DNA from: Pseudo-nitzschia pungens
Lineage: Eukaryota; Bacillariophyta; Bacillariophyceae; Bacillariales; Bacillariaceae
Assembly: GCA_037355855.1 (NCBI GenBank)
Contig: CM074764.1
Location: 868,001 to 932,000 of the forward strand
DNA: 64,000 nt
Reading direction: 5' to 3'
In this document: in pieces, positions 54,946 to 64,000 of the stretch
Numbering within the stretch: position 1 is the first letter of the stretch
How the letters are laid out: each line of letters begins with the position of its first letter
Position numbers and translations under genes: made by a program
Notes under the pieces: generated by a model
What the model saw: only the letters and a program-made list of their open reading frames with translations
The model's database searches: none
What the model was told of the DNA's origin: nothing

Positions 54946-55032
54946 ACACTTTCGGTACGACCCATGCAAAAACCGCGAGTAATAAGTCGGCCAGATTCGG
55001 CGGCATGCAACAACACAACCAATTACCTCCAA

Positions 55033-55104
55033 TCCGTCATAGTATAGTGGCTAGTATCCCCGCCTGTCACGCGGGAGACCGGGGTTCGATTCCCCGTGAC
55101 GGAA
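55033..55104 (+). tRNA. tRNA-Asp(GUC)
   Basis: The acceptor TCCGTCA pairs with TGACGGA. The anticodon arm is CCCGC-CTGTCAC-GCGGG, the T arm CGGGG-TTCGATT-CCCCG. It is 72 nt. First of five plus-strand tRNA genes within 1.5 kb. Confidence 0.96.
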
Positions 55105-55115
55105 CATTGGTTGGT

Positions 55116-55189
55116 GCTTGTTTAGCTCAGTTGGTTAGAGCACTTCATTAGTAATGAAGAGGTCCGTGGTTCGAATCCGCGATCAAGCT
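55116..55189 (+). tRNA. tRNA-Thr(AGU)
   Basis: The acceptor GCTTGTT pairs with ATCAAGC with one U-U mismatch at 6-67. The anticodon arm is CTTCA-TTAGTAA-TGAAG, the T arm CGTGG-TTCGAAT-CCGCG. It starts only 11 bases after tRNA-Asp and is followed by a T-run. Confidence 0.92.
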
Positions 55190-56301
55190 TTTTGGTGCTG
55201 TTTCGATTGATGCTCTGTCCGGAAAGGCGGGAGTGAAATCATATCGGGTAACCTTACCCAAAAGGTACCTGTAGTACAAATCCATTTGCTACAGGCGAAA
55301 GTGAGGAGCCATGACTACAAGGATAGGTTAATTGTCAGTACTGGATGTGCTAGTTGCAGTACAAAAGTCTTTTGCTATTGTTACTATTTTCTTCCAGCAG
55401 TATAGGACTCTCTGCGTAATGTCTGGTGACTGTTTTGCTTACAAAACAAGATTCTACTGCTGTCTTGGGTTCTGTTTGGATCTCCTCATCTAAGCATTTG
55501 TTGTTGTACTTATGAAATGAGTTCTGTAGTTTTGTTTCCCGTGATCACTTTGTGGAAGGATATCCAGCACTTATGCCAGAATTGGTGTGGATTTAACATC
55601 AGTACTAGTAGTAGCACCACAGGGGACTGTTTGAACTAAACTTTTTGAGCTGCCAACTACTACTACTACTACTACTACTACTAGTACTAGTGCTACTAAT
55701 AGTATGAAGGGAAATGTGATAATATTCCCAGCAGTTGAAGATGATTATTGCAACTTCTTGTGGTGTCTATCTAAAACCAATCTAATCTGTGACTTGCTGT
55801 CAGGAAGTAAGAGATCTTAGTAGGGTAATACTAGTACTAGTAATAGTAGTATACTACTACCACAACGTACGAGATATACTCCCAAAGCAGTCTTGGCACC
55901 CTGATTCTTGACCGAGAGTTCCGAAACGGTTGGGCCGTTGGGGTCTTATTCTTCTTGCTGCTGTAAGGTTTACCCGTATTGTTTCATCATTACTACTAGT
56001 TCCGGTACGGTAGTAAACCTTACTAATAAAGAAGTACAGTTTTTGTTTCTCGTTTTCCGGTAATTACTACCAGTTGGCATCCACATACCTGTACTCGTCA
56101 GAGAACAGAGTTCTTCTAAGCAAGATGCGACGACGACACATTCTTATTTCGACTCTACTGCACGGTATTACTTCGTAATTAATTACCGTAACCTTATCGG
56201 CGTGTGTTCGCAGTTCTTTCTCTTGTCCAGCACCGGGAGCTGCGTGGCGGTCAGGGAATGTGGAGCGGATCCGTCTCGGGATGTGGCACGCGGGAGCATC
56301 A
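55190..56301. other. Intergenic region inside the tRNA cluster
   Basis: A TAC/ACTAGT run lies at 55660-55700, and GTAACCTTACC words at 55247 and 56186. No gene is seen. Confidence 0.4.
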
Positions 56302-56374
56302 GGGGGTTTGGCGCAGTTGGCAGCGCGTGTGCTTAGCATGCACAAGGTCGCCGGTTCGATTCCGGCAATCTCCA
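56302..56374 (+). tRNA. tRNA-Ala(AGC), second copy
   Basis: Identical to the gene at 16177-16249 except C for T at the D loop (GTTGGCAGCG versus GTTGGTAGCG). Complete cloverleaf. Confidence 0.95.
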
Positions 56375-56394
56375 CCATGATCGTGAAGACTTCC

Positions 56395-56466
56395 AGCTCA
56401 GTAGCTCAGAGGTAGAGTGTTGGGCTCATAACCCAAAGGTCCGTGGATCGAAACCACGCTGAGCTA
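56395..56466 (+). tRNA. Initiator tRNA-Met(CAU)
   Basis: The acceptor AGCTCAG pairs with CTGAGCT, so the first pair is A1-U72. The anticodon stem ends GGG/CCC around CTCATAA. The T loop is ATCGAAA in place of TTCGA. These three traits are hallmarks of eukaryotic initiator tRNA. Confidence 0.95.
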
Positions 56467-56477
56467 GTACATCCGTT

Positions 56478-56484
56478 GACATCG

Positions 56485-56523
<39 letters not shown>

Positions 56524-56557
56524 TTCGTTGGCGCAGGTTCGAATCCTGCCGATGTCA
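56478..56557 (+). tRNA. tRNA-Leu(UAG)
   Basis: Class II tRNA, 80 nt. The acceptor GACATCG pairs with CGATGTC, anticodon arm CCAGA-TTTAGGC-TCTGG, long variable arm, T arm GCAGG-TTCGAAT-CCTGC. Starts 11 bases after initiator Met. Confidence 0.95.
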
Positions 56558-57697
56558 CGTTTTGCCTCAGACAAGACCACAGTCTCCAAAGTCCCCGCGA
56601 CTTCGCACTTCGTAGCGCCACGAGCACAGGATGCGATTCTCTAGTCGTACGGAGTAACTGTACGATACTTCGAACCCGTACGGCATTATGATTACAGTGT
56701 TGCAATTACTGTGTTTTCAAAGTGTCAGGCTGCATCTAAGACGTTTGGGCGTGACGATCCATCGCACTCTGCAAGTTCCGTTCATGCCGAAAGCAGAAGC
56801 GAACGGAACATCACCCACTCCGCAACGAAGGTTCGTTCCGTACGTGTAAGGTTTACCAACGAGTAACTGAATTAATTATCCATCCAGCACGACCGAATTC
56901 AGAACTCCCTTCTCTGTCTGCTATCGTACAGAAACGTAAGACTTACCGTAACCTTAGGGGAAGAATCAATGGAATCAAAATTCATCAATCATCGAGCCCA
57001 ACCAGCTTTTCCATTGGTCAATGACGTGTCAATAAATACCGGTACGATTCAAACCGGAGTGCTATTGTTTCTCGGATTCTCCGGGACAACACACGAAACC
57101 CGAACAATTTTGCTGCCAATCAAATCACTCGAAGATTCGAACGTCGGATGATCGATGTCCTCTTCCAAGAAGGATTATTTTGAAATACCGTACGGTAAGG
57201 AATTTGCAGTCGATGTTGTACGGTTTCGTACATTCCAAAGAAGGCTTACTGCAGAAAAATAGGTGTACAGTACAGTAACTTACTGAAGCTACGCAAACAA
57301 CGTTGAAGTCTTTCGTTTCACCAACGTTCAACGTAGTAACTACTCTAAATTCAATCACGGCACCGGGAACCAACGCCGAAACATCCCAATCGAATGATGA
57401 AATTCCTCCTTGCTCCTTGACTCACTCATTCGTTCCCCAACTCAAAACTCGGATAAAACACCACTTCTTATTGCACCACTATCACTCTCACTTTCAACGT
57501 TTGAATGAGTGAGTGTCTTCGAATCCAACACAACTTGCAATCACCAAGCCAATAAGCCAACAAACTGGCTGTACCATACCACTTAAATTCAACCGTCTAC
57601 TTCCCACTCGACTCGTCTCGACTCGACTCGACTCGACTCGTTTCGACTCGTTTCGACTCGACTCGACTCACCGCAGAGCCATCCTTCGCTCGTCGCC
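56558..57697. other. Intergenic region with CTCGA microsatellite
   Basis: GTAACCTTA words lie at 56845 and 56947, and (CTCGA)n at 57606-57668 lies in the 5' leader of the multicopper oxidase. No other gene is seen. Confidence 0.45.
57606..57668 (+). repeat. (CTCGA)n microsatellite in 5' leader
   Basis: About 12 units of ACTCG with TTTCG variants, ending 30 bases before the ATG at 57698. Confidence 0.85.
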
Positions 57698-59578
57698 ATG
57701 CAGAGCCTCACAGTCTCCGGGACTGCCACCACCACCACCGCCGCTCTGTGGCTCTGGTTGTGGATCGCCCTAGCCTTTGCTTCTGCTTCTGCTTCTGCTT
57801 CTGCTTCTGCCTACCAATCCTCGTATTCGGTTCCCCGGTCCACCGATTTCATCGACTGCAACGATCCCTGCAACGGCGGCGATGCCAACTACGAGCTGAT
57901 CGCCAGCGTCCAGACCATCCGGATGGGTTTCGGAGGCCACACGTACCGAGGGAGAACCTTCGCCCGCCCCGATCCAAACACCGGCCGCGTTCCCGACGGC
58001 GAGCACATGGGACCCACCATGACCGTCGAACCCGGCCAGTCCCTGTGGATCAAGTTCCGCAACGAGTTGTTCTGGGAAACCACCAAGGACCTCTATCCGC
58101 TGAACGTCACCACGCACGACTACTGGTCCCGTCTCGTCACGCCCGGCGAGAAAATCAAGTACAAGTACTACAAACCGCCGGTGGCCTCCCCCGAACTCAT
58201 GGAGGTGGACGTTCCCAACGTGCCCAAGAACTTTGACGTTACCAATCTCCACCTGCACGGACTGGACGTCCAGGTCCACATGTTCGATCCGGTCGGGACG
58301 CACGATCCGGACGCCCCCCACGTGGCCATAAAACCGGGCGAGTGCTACTGCTACCGCTTCGATCTGCCGGAGGACCATCCCGACGGCCTGTACTGGTACC
58401 ACCCGCACCTGCACGGATCGTCCGCCGTCCAGCTGTGGGGGGGCATGATGGGTCTGGTGAACGTGGTGGGGAGCTTTTCGAAGGAATTGAGGGAGACCTA
58501 CAACGTGCTCGACACGCGGGACTTCGTGGTGTGGGATCCGGCCTTTCAGGACGTGTCGGATCGCAAGCCGGGCGCCGAGCACGACATCGAGGTCGACGAG
58601 TTTTTGCTGGGACAGACGACGCTGTCCAAGATCCATCCGTTTCTGGTCAACGGGGAAATCGATCCGGAGTTTGCAAACGTGGGCGTCGGGGAGGTCCTGC
58701 ACCTGCGGGTCCTCTGCGGAACCATCGAAAACGAGCACACGTTCATTGTGTACAAGGCGCCGCCGGAAAGCGAAAGCGAAACCGAAACCGAAACCGTCGG
58801 GGTCGATTATTCCAAGTACGATTGGAAGGAGCGCGCGATTCCCTTTTACGTCGTGGCCAGCGACGGCGTCGCCTACCCCGAGCCCATCCGGCGCGACGTG
58901 GTGGTCTTGGCGGGCGGACAGCGCGAGGAATTCTTGCTGCAATTCGACGAACCCGGCACCTACGTGGTTTCCCAGCAGGGCATCCAGGGACTCCAGTTCT
59001 TCGACATGTACGGCCATCCCCACGACCAGGTTCTGGCGACCTTCCGCGTGATCGACAAGGGCGTCGCCGGCACCCAACTCCCGACCGTGCCGATTCCGGA
59101 AATGAGATTCCGGCCGGGGTACGCACCGGAGGAAACCATTCGGTACGAAGAGATTGCCCGGACGGAAACCATCGTCTTTAGCATGGGGGCCAACCGCAAC
59201 ATGGCGCCCTTTCCGCAGTACTACATCAACGGAAAGGCGTTTTCGCCGGACCGGCTCGATTTCCGGGCCAATCCCGGGGAGGCCGTCGAATACATACTGG
59301 TCAACGCCAATCACAACTACCACCCGGTGAGTCGAGTGCGAATGCGAATGCGAATGCGAATGCGAATACAAATGCGAATGCGAAAATATGAAAGTGCTAG
59401 CATTGTTACGAAACGAAACGAAACGAAACGACGCTGAATGGCTCGATACTAGGAGGGAATGATAGCTGTTTGTTGTTCCAATAAACTCAACTCTTTTTCT
59501 CGAAAAGCAACTCGTCTCACCCATTTGCGATCTCTTGTCTTCGATTGTTGGAACGTTACTCTTCTGCTCCCGCTGTAA

Positions 59579-59609
<31 letters not shown>

Positions 59610-60077
59610 ACATTGAAACAGTTCCACATCCACGTCAACCGCTTCCAGGTCCAGGAGATGGGTTCCGAGCTGTCGACCGAAAAATACCCCATCCTCGAGG
59701 AAATGATCCGCTTCAATTCCACGATCTGGAGGGACACCATTGCCGTTCCGCCCAACGGACGGACCCGCATCTGGGTCCGCTACAAAAACTACACCGGAAA
59801 AACCGTCCTGCACTGCCACTTTTTGGCGCACGAGGACACGGGCATGATGGCCACGCTCTTCATCGGCCCTCCCGACGTCAAGTGGTGGAAGGAACACCAG
59901 CACCTGGTTGTCGCGTGCGGCATCGGGGCGCTGGTGGGAAGCGCTCTCCTGCTCCTTCTGGTGGTGGCCTGTGGATGGTGCCTCGGGGGAGCCGGTCGGA
60001 ACGACGCCGAGCACTATTATTCCCTGGTTCGCATGAACGAATACAAGACCAACGCGAGGACCAAGACACTGGATTGA
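57698..60077 (+). CDS. Membrane-anchored multicopper oxidase
   Basis: Two exons, 57698-59326 and 59622-60077, give 694 residues. The intron of 295 nt starts GTGAGT and ends AAACAG, phase 0, and contains a GCGAAT repeat and an (AC)12 run. The signal peptide (LWLWLWIALAFA) runs into an Ala-Ser repeat from TCTGCT units. All four copper-binding blocks are present: NLHLHGLDV, YWYHPHLHGSS, HPFHIHVNRF (split by the intron after HP) and HCHFLAHEDTGM, including the type 1 Cys-His pair. A Cys-rich start (CNDPCNGG) precedes the first cupredoxin domain. A C-terminal transmembrane helix (VVACGIGALVGSALLLLLVVACGW) leaves a short cytosolic tail, so the enzyme should sit on the outer or luminal face. It oxidises a substrate at the type 1 copper and reduces oxygen to water. 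Whether it acts on iron (as in Fet3-type uptake) or on organic compounds cannot be told. Confidence 0.92.
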
Positions 60078-61533
60078 AACAGAGGGACACGGACGGCACG
60101 AAGAAATCGAGTGAATGAATTCAGTCGTTCCTTCACCCGTTCCGTCGATGCCATGTCGTTTGCGGAACCAACCCCAACCAACAAACCCCAGAACCAGAGA
60201 TCACTGGGAGACACCATGCATCCACCCACCGGAGTAGAACGAGTGGGACCCAATGCCGGGTTTCCACCATTGCAAAGCCCCGGACATGGTCGCTCACCCA
60301 ACACACAAAACACACACACACACACACACACATACACACGCTCCCATTCTTTGTACATAAATACCACCAACCACTGTGATGAGAGGATCGACCGACCGGA
60401 CGCCTTCGGTTTTTCAATTGAAAAAAAAAAGCTTACAAAAAACTACCAAAAAATCCGAAAGTACAATCACCCAAACACTTTCTGGGCCCTGTGATGAGAG
60501 GATCGACGGACTGAACGCCTTCAGCCAAACTTTATTCTTGACGCAACAACCAACAATTGCGTACGTACGTACGTACGAACATGCGTGCGCACGGATTCTA
60601 TCCCTTGCCGCAGCCGGTTGAGGACCATCGCGCAAACAAGCGCACAACCCCGGACGACAACGCCGTCGTCCTTTCGGTCTGTGCAACCATGGTTAAGGAA
60701 TTCCACCGCGATTGCGCATGGATGGAGTGTGCCGCACCGAATCGAATCGAACCGAACCAGATTTCTTTGAGGTTTCCGACGCACTCTTCTAGTGCTGCAC
60801 GGATTTGCTGCCTTGGGGATGTTCACGATAGTATCATAGTGCTCCTCGATGAAGGTTTCATGCAACCGATATTGCAAAGACAGTTAGAATAGTACGTATC
60901 GTTGAAAGGTTAGACAGTTGCAGTTATGTTATCATTATTATTTTGTTCTATGGAAGAAATTATTTTGAATTTTGAACATACCGTAAAAACCTTATCTCTC
61001 GTAGTATCACTACTAGAATCGAAGAAGATAGAACATCATCGTCATGCTTTTTCGGTTCCGTCGCGAACGATTCTGACGAGCAGACCCCTGCTGACGAGTA
61101 CGGTTTGTTTACGGAACGTACGTAATGTTTATTTCATTAGGTATGATAGTTATGATGCTGCAAATCGTACGAAAAACGAAAGATTGTTTTTCCTCACACA
61201 AACTGTTAGATTCAGTAGCAGATGACTACGAAACCTTAAAGAATATTGATAATCCTATTGGTTAGATACAAGTAATTAAAATATGAGGTAACTGGCTTGG
61301 CGCCTGATTGCCCCACAATCTTGATGGTTGACAACAACACTTGTCAGCATGTTGTCACCATCATTGTCACCATTATTGAGTGGTCAGTATGCTTCCTCCC
61401 GTGACACGTCACCCGGCGACCATTGTGTATTCATCACACATACATAACATGGGTACGCTCGTGACTGCGCGCTCACCAGCAATAGTCCAACACACTCCTG
61501 TTGTTCTTGGTGTATTTCCACCAACGAGCAAAC
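60078..61533. other. Intergenic region next to the retrotransposon
   Basis: It contains (CA)n at 60309-60341, a 34-bp imperfect direct repeat (60374-60407 and 60489-60522) and ACGTACGTACGT at 60561-60576. Its right part, roughly 61300-61533, should hold the 3' untranslated end and LTR of the copia element. Confidence 0.45.
61350..61492 (-). mobile_element. Possible 3' LTR start of the copia element
   Basis: On the minus strand TGTTGGACTATTGC begins at 61492, 42 bases beyond the pol stop, after a weakly purine-rich AACAGGAG. TGTTGGA is a common copia LTR start. A matching CAACA end could be at 61350-61354, but the LTR would then be only 143 bp, so its extent is unresolved. The 5' LTR is outside the window. 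Confidence 0.3.
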
Positions 61534-64000
61534 CTAAAGTCCAGTCTTCTGGGCGGCATATTGCTGTTGATATTGGGTGTACTCCGACTCACTAACACCC
61601 ATTATGATATTTCTAAACTTCCGGAATTGCGATCCCTGCAGTGGCTTGGTGAAGTAATCGGCAATCATGTCCCCGGTGGGGCAATACTCGATCGACACTT
61701 CCCCTTTCTTTACCCGATCGGTAATTAGGAAGTACCTGATATTAATATGTCTTGTCCGCTTGGTGCTGGATGCCTTTCCATTCATTTCCAGTTTCATCGC
61801 GCTCGTGTTATCCTGGTGGAGGATATTCTGCTTGCCGAACGTGCTCGGCTCCATTTCCTTGCCGACCCGGGCTGCGTACCCCTGCCACTCCAGGAAGTAG
61901 TAGCACCATAAATTATATGGCAACGTGTCATCGACGCCCACCAATTCGGCCTCAGTTGAGCTTCTGGTGTTTAGCTTTTGTTTGGTCGACACGGCAATCA
62001 CAGCCCCTTGACCAAACGTCAAGACGCCCCCAGTGTGGCTCTTCATATCGGAATGGACTGCGAAGGACGCATCCACATACCAGTGTGCGGCCCCTGTACT
62101 ATCCCATCCCAAAACCAGTGGTAGGAACACGGTATCCCGCACATAAGCGAGCACTCGCTTGAGTTTCTTCCAATCGTCCATGTCTGGATTAGCCACTCGC
62201 GTGCAGAGAAACGCGATTGCTGTTTGGATGTCCGGTCGCGCCCTTTTACTTGCGAACAGTAGTTGGGCCACGTGCTTGTGGAACGTCTCCGCGTCTCTTG
62301 CTGATAACTTGTCCCCTTCTTGGTTCACCTTGAATAGATGGTCTGACGCTGGGGTTGGTATAATTTGCGTCTCCCGCAGAGTTTCCGGGATCTCCTCGAC
62401 AATGCCCTCCAGATAATCAAACATGCTGAACTTCACCCTTCCGGCTTCGCTGTAGTCAATCGTCATCCCAACGTAATCGTGGACCTTTCCCCGGGTGACT
62501 GTCAGCGGAGACTCGATTCCAAACACCGTGTTTAGATCGTCAAGCACACCGGTCACTACTGCTGGATCGACGTGCGAGATCTTGAGATCGTCGACATGCC
62601 ATACGATGGTACACTGTGCTCCGTTGATGGTCTTGTTTGCCGTACACTTATCGTAGGGATTCAGCTCAAAGCCCCACTTGGACAGCTGTCCTGACAACCG
62701 CTCCCAGAAGAGGAGGGCAGCTCGCAGTGTCCCGTATATGGCCTTGTCCGCTTGGGCGTACAGTCGCTTGCCAAATTTGCCTTCCAGCATGTATTTCTCG
62801 TAGGTGCTGGGATCAATCTTTGCCAGCAGTTCTGCCATTGGTCCATCAAAACGGATGTGCACAATCTCTCCTTCCGGCATTGGGGTCTGCAGAAAAGCCC
62901 CAGGTATGTCGGCCGTTGCAACATCCCTCCCTTCGATGGCGTCAATAAGACAGGTCAACATCAGCCCGTGTAGGGACACGGTGGGGGAGTAGGTGTCTTC
63001 CCTTGATATGAAATCTCGTTGCGTTCTCCCATCAGCACAGCCCCTGGCTTTGATCTTTCCACAGCGCTTGCGCTTCAGGAACATGAGGTATGGGAGGGCT
63101 CGCTTCACCTCCTCTCGAGTCATTTGTTTTATACCGACTGGGTGCACCACTTTTCTGTCGTGTAACTGTTGCAGCTCCGTCAACACCGCCTCCACTCCTG
63201 CTGTTCCGAAGAGTTTGAGCCCTGCCTTGATTCCGTACTGTTTTGTTACCAGTGAGGCATCGATATTGTTGTACGAGGCAATGGCGTTGGAGATGAATAC
63301 AAACTGTTCGTGGTCCTTCTCGATCTTGCTCACAGCTCGCTTGAACCCACCGGTAAAGTGGTCGGTGTGGACCGCGGTGAGGGCTCTGTGATGAACACCA
63401 GACTCGAAACCATCGTCAGCCCCATATTTGTTGTGGCCCCGGACCACTCGTGGGCGTAACACCATTCGATCTGGTGCATCACTGTAGTCCTGGGCGTTGC
63501 TGTCCACCGCTTCGTCCTCGTTGGTACTGTTAGTGTCTTCGCTGTTGATGCTTGTATCGTCGCCGGCGGCCTCGCTGGTGGCATCACCCGGCTCGCCGTT
63601 GTTACGCGACCCATCAGCATTGTCATCGCTAGTGGTCCACCCATCAGCATTGTTGTCTAAATCAATGTGGGACTCGGACGTGCCGTCGCCGACGGCCGGC
63701 TCAACGGACCCGTCATCCGAGCCATCTGTGGTCCCGTGGCTCGCTACTTCTGCCTGGTCATCCTCATCGTTCTCCAGTTCATCCTCGCTAATAGGGTATG
63801 GACCATGGACCACAGGGTCCTCAAGGGGCATCCCCTCACCCGCCGGCTCCATGGCATCGACGTCCCTTGCGATGGGATTGTCGTCCACGGGATTCCCGGC
63901 TGCGCCCTCCTGCGCTTCTGCTTCGAGGTTGTCCAGCTCATCTGGCTCGACGTCGCCAACGTCTTCATTGGTATCGATAGATAGATCATCAGGATGAAAC
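61534..64000 (-). mobile_element. Ty1/copia retrotransposon pol (3' part), continuing past window edge
   Basis: One frame is open from the window edge at 64000 down to the stop at 61534, over 820 codons. It starts inside an acidic linker (Asp/Glu/Ser-rich, after the integrase). Reverse transcriptase follows: RYK-like KIKARGCADGRTQ, DIPGAFLQTPMPEGE, the catalytic VWHVDDLK at about 62606-62583 and a YVGM box. RNase H carries YVDASFAVH, KSHTGGVLTFG, STEAELVGVDD and HINIRYFLI. The Asp and Glu residues of both domains are present and no stop or shift interrupts them, so the copy may be recent. The order (integrase before RT) and motifs are those of copia, not gypsy, elements. Diatom CoDi lineages are the likely relatives. 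Gag, protease and integrase lie beyond the window. Confidence 0.92.

Larger units (their letters stand above)
52901..55032. other. Intergenic region with tandem, inverted and degenerate repeats
   Basis: Three separate repeat structures are listed individually (53275-53429, 53433-53532, 54515-54945). Between them the DNA is AT-rich. No protein gene is supported. Confidence 0.5.

Overview
The window looks like nuclear DNA of a diatom, most likely a raphid pennate. Several things point there. Genes are short on introns and use GT-AG introns of about 130 to 320 nt. Many proteins carry long Asn, Ser, Asp or Gln tracts. One small protein has an ER signal followed by an A-F plastid cleavage motif (52313-52900, minus). 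A Ty1/copia retrotransposon pol occupies the right end, and all tRNAs are of eukaryotic type. I cannot name the species.

Left part (1-16.7 kb): a small NCBP2AS2-like protein, a tandem SelW/Rdx-fold protein with a frame break, a type II Golgi glycosyltransferase-like protein, a three-exon Asn-rich membrane protein of about 900 residues, and an Asp/Glu-racemase-fold protein with a frame break. They are followed by a tRNA group (Ala, Glu, Phe). Just upstream of that group is the most unusual feature: both halves of a tRNA-Arg(ACG) are present in reversed order, as in a circularly permuted tRNA gene.

Middle (16.7-43.2 kb): a tetraspan-like protein, a TPR-like Gln/Asp-rich protein, a KOW-repeat protein broken over all three frames, a small secreted Cys-rich protein, an N-myristoylation-type Gln/Ser-rich protein (also frame-broken), a membrane RING-H2 E3 ligase, a cytochrome P450 and a 2-oxoglutarate/Fe(II) oxygenase.

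Right part (43.2-64 kb): scattered tRNAs (Gly, Ala, Tyr with intron), a prolyl-4-hydroxylase-like oxygenase (frame-broken), a type II membrane protein with a possible methyltransferase-like end, the plastid protein, a five-gene tRNA cluster (Asp, Thr, Ala, initiator Met, Leu), a membrane-anchored multicopper oxidase and the copia element.

Intergenic DNA is long and rich in a recurring GTAAGGTTAC/GTAACCTTAC word, ACTAGT/TAC microsatellites and small tandem or inverted duplications. Five genes need frame changes, and the simplest reading makes every one a +1 shift (one extra base). This is either an assembly signature, gene decay or something biological. The neighbouring genes do not form an obvious pathway.
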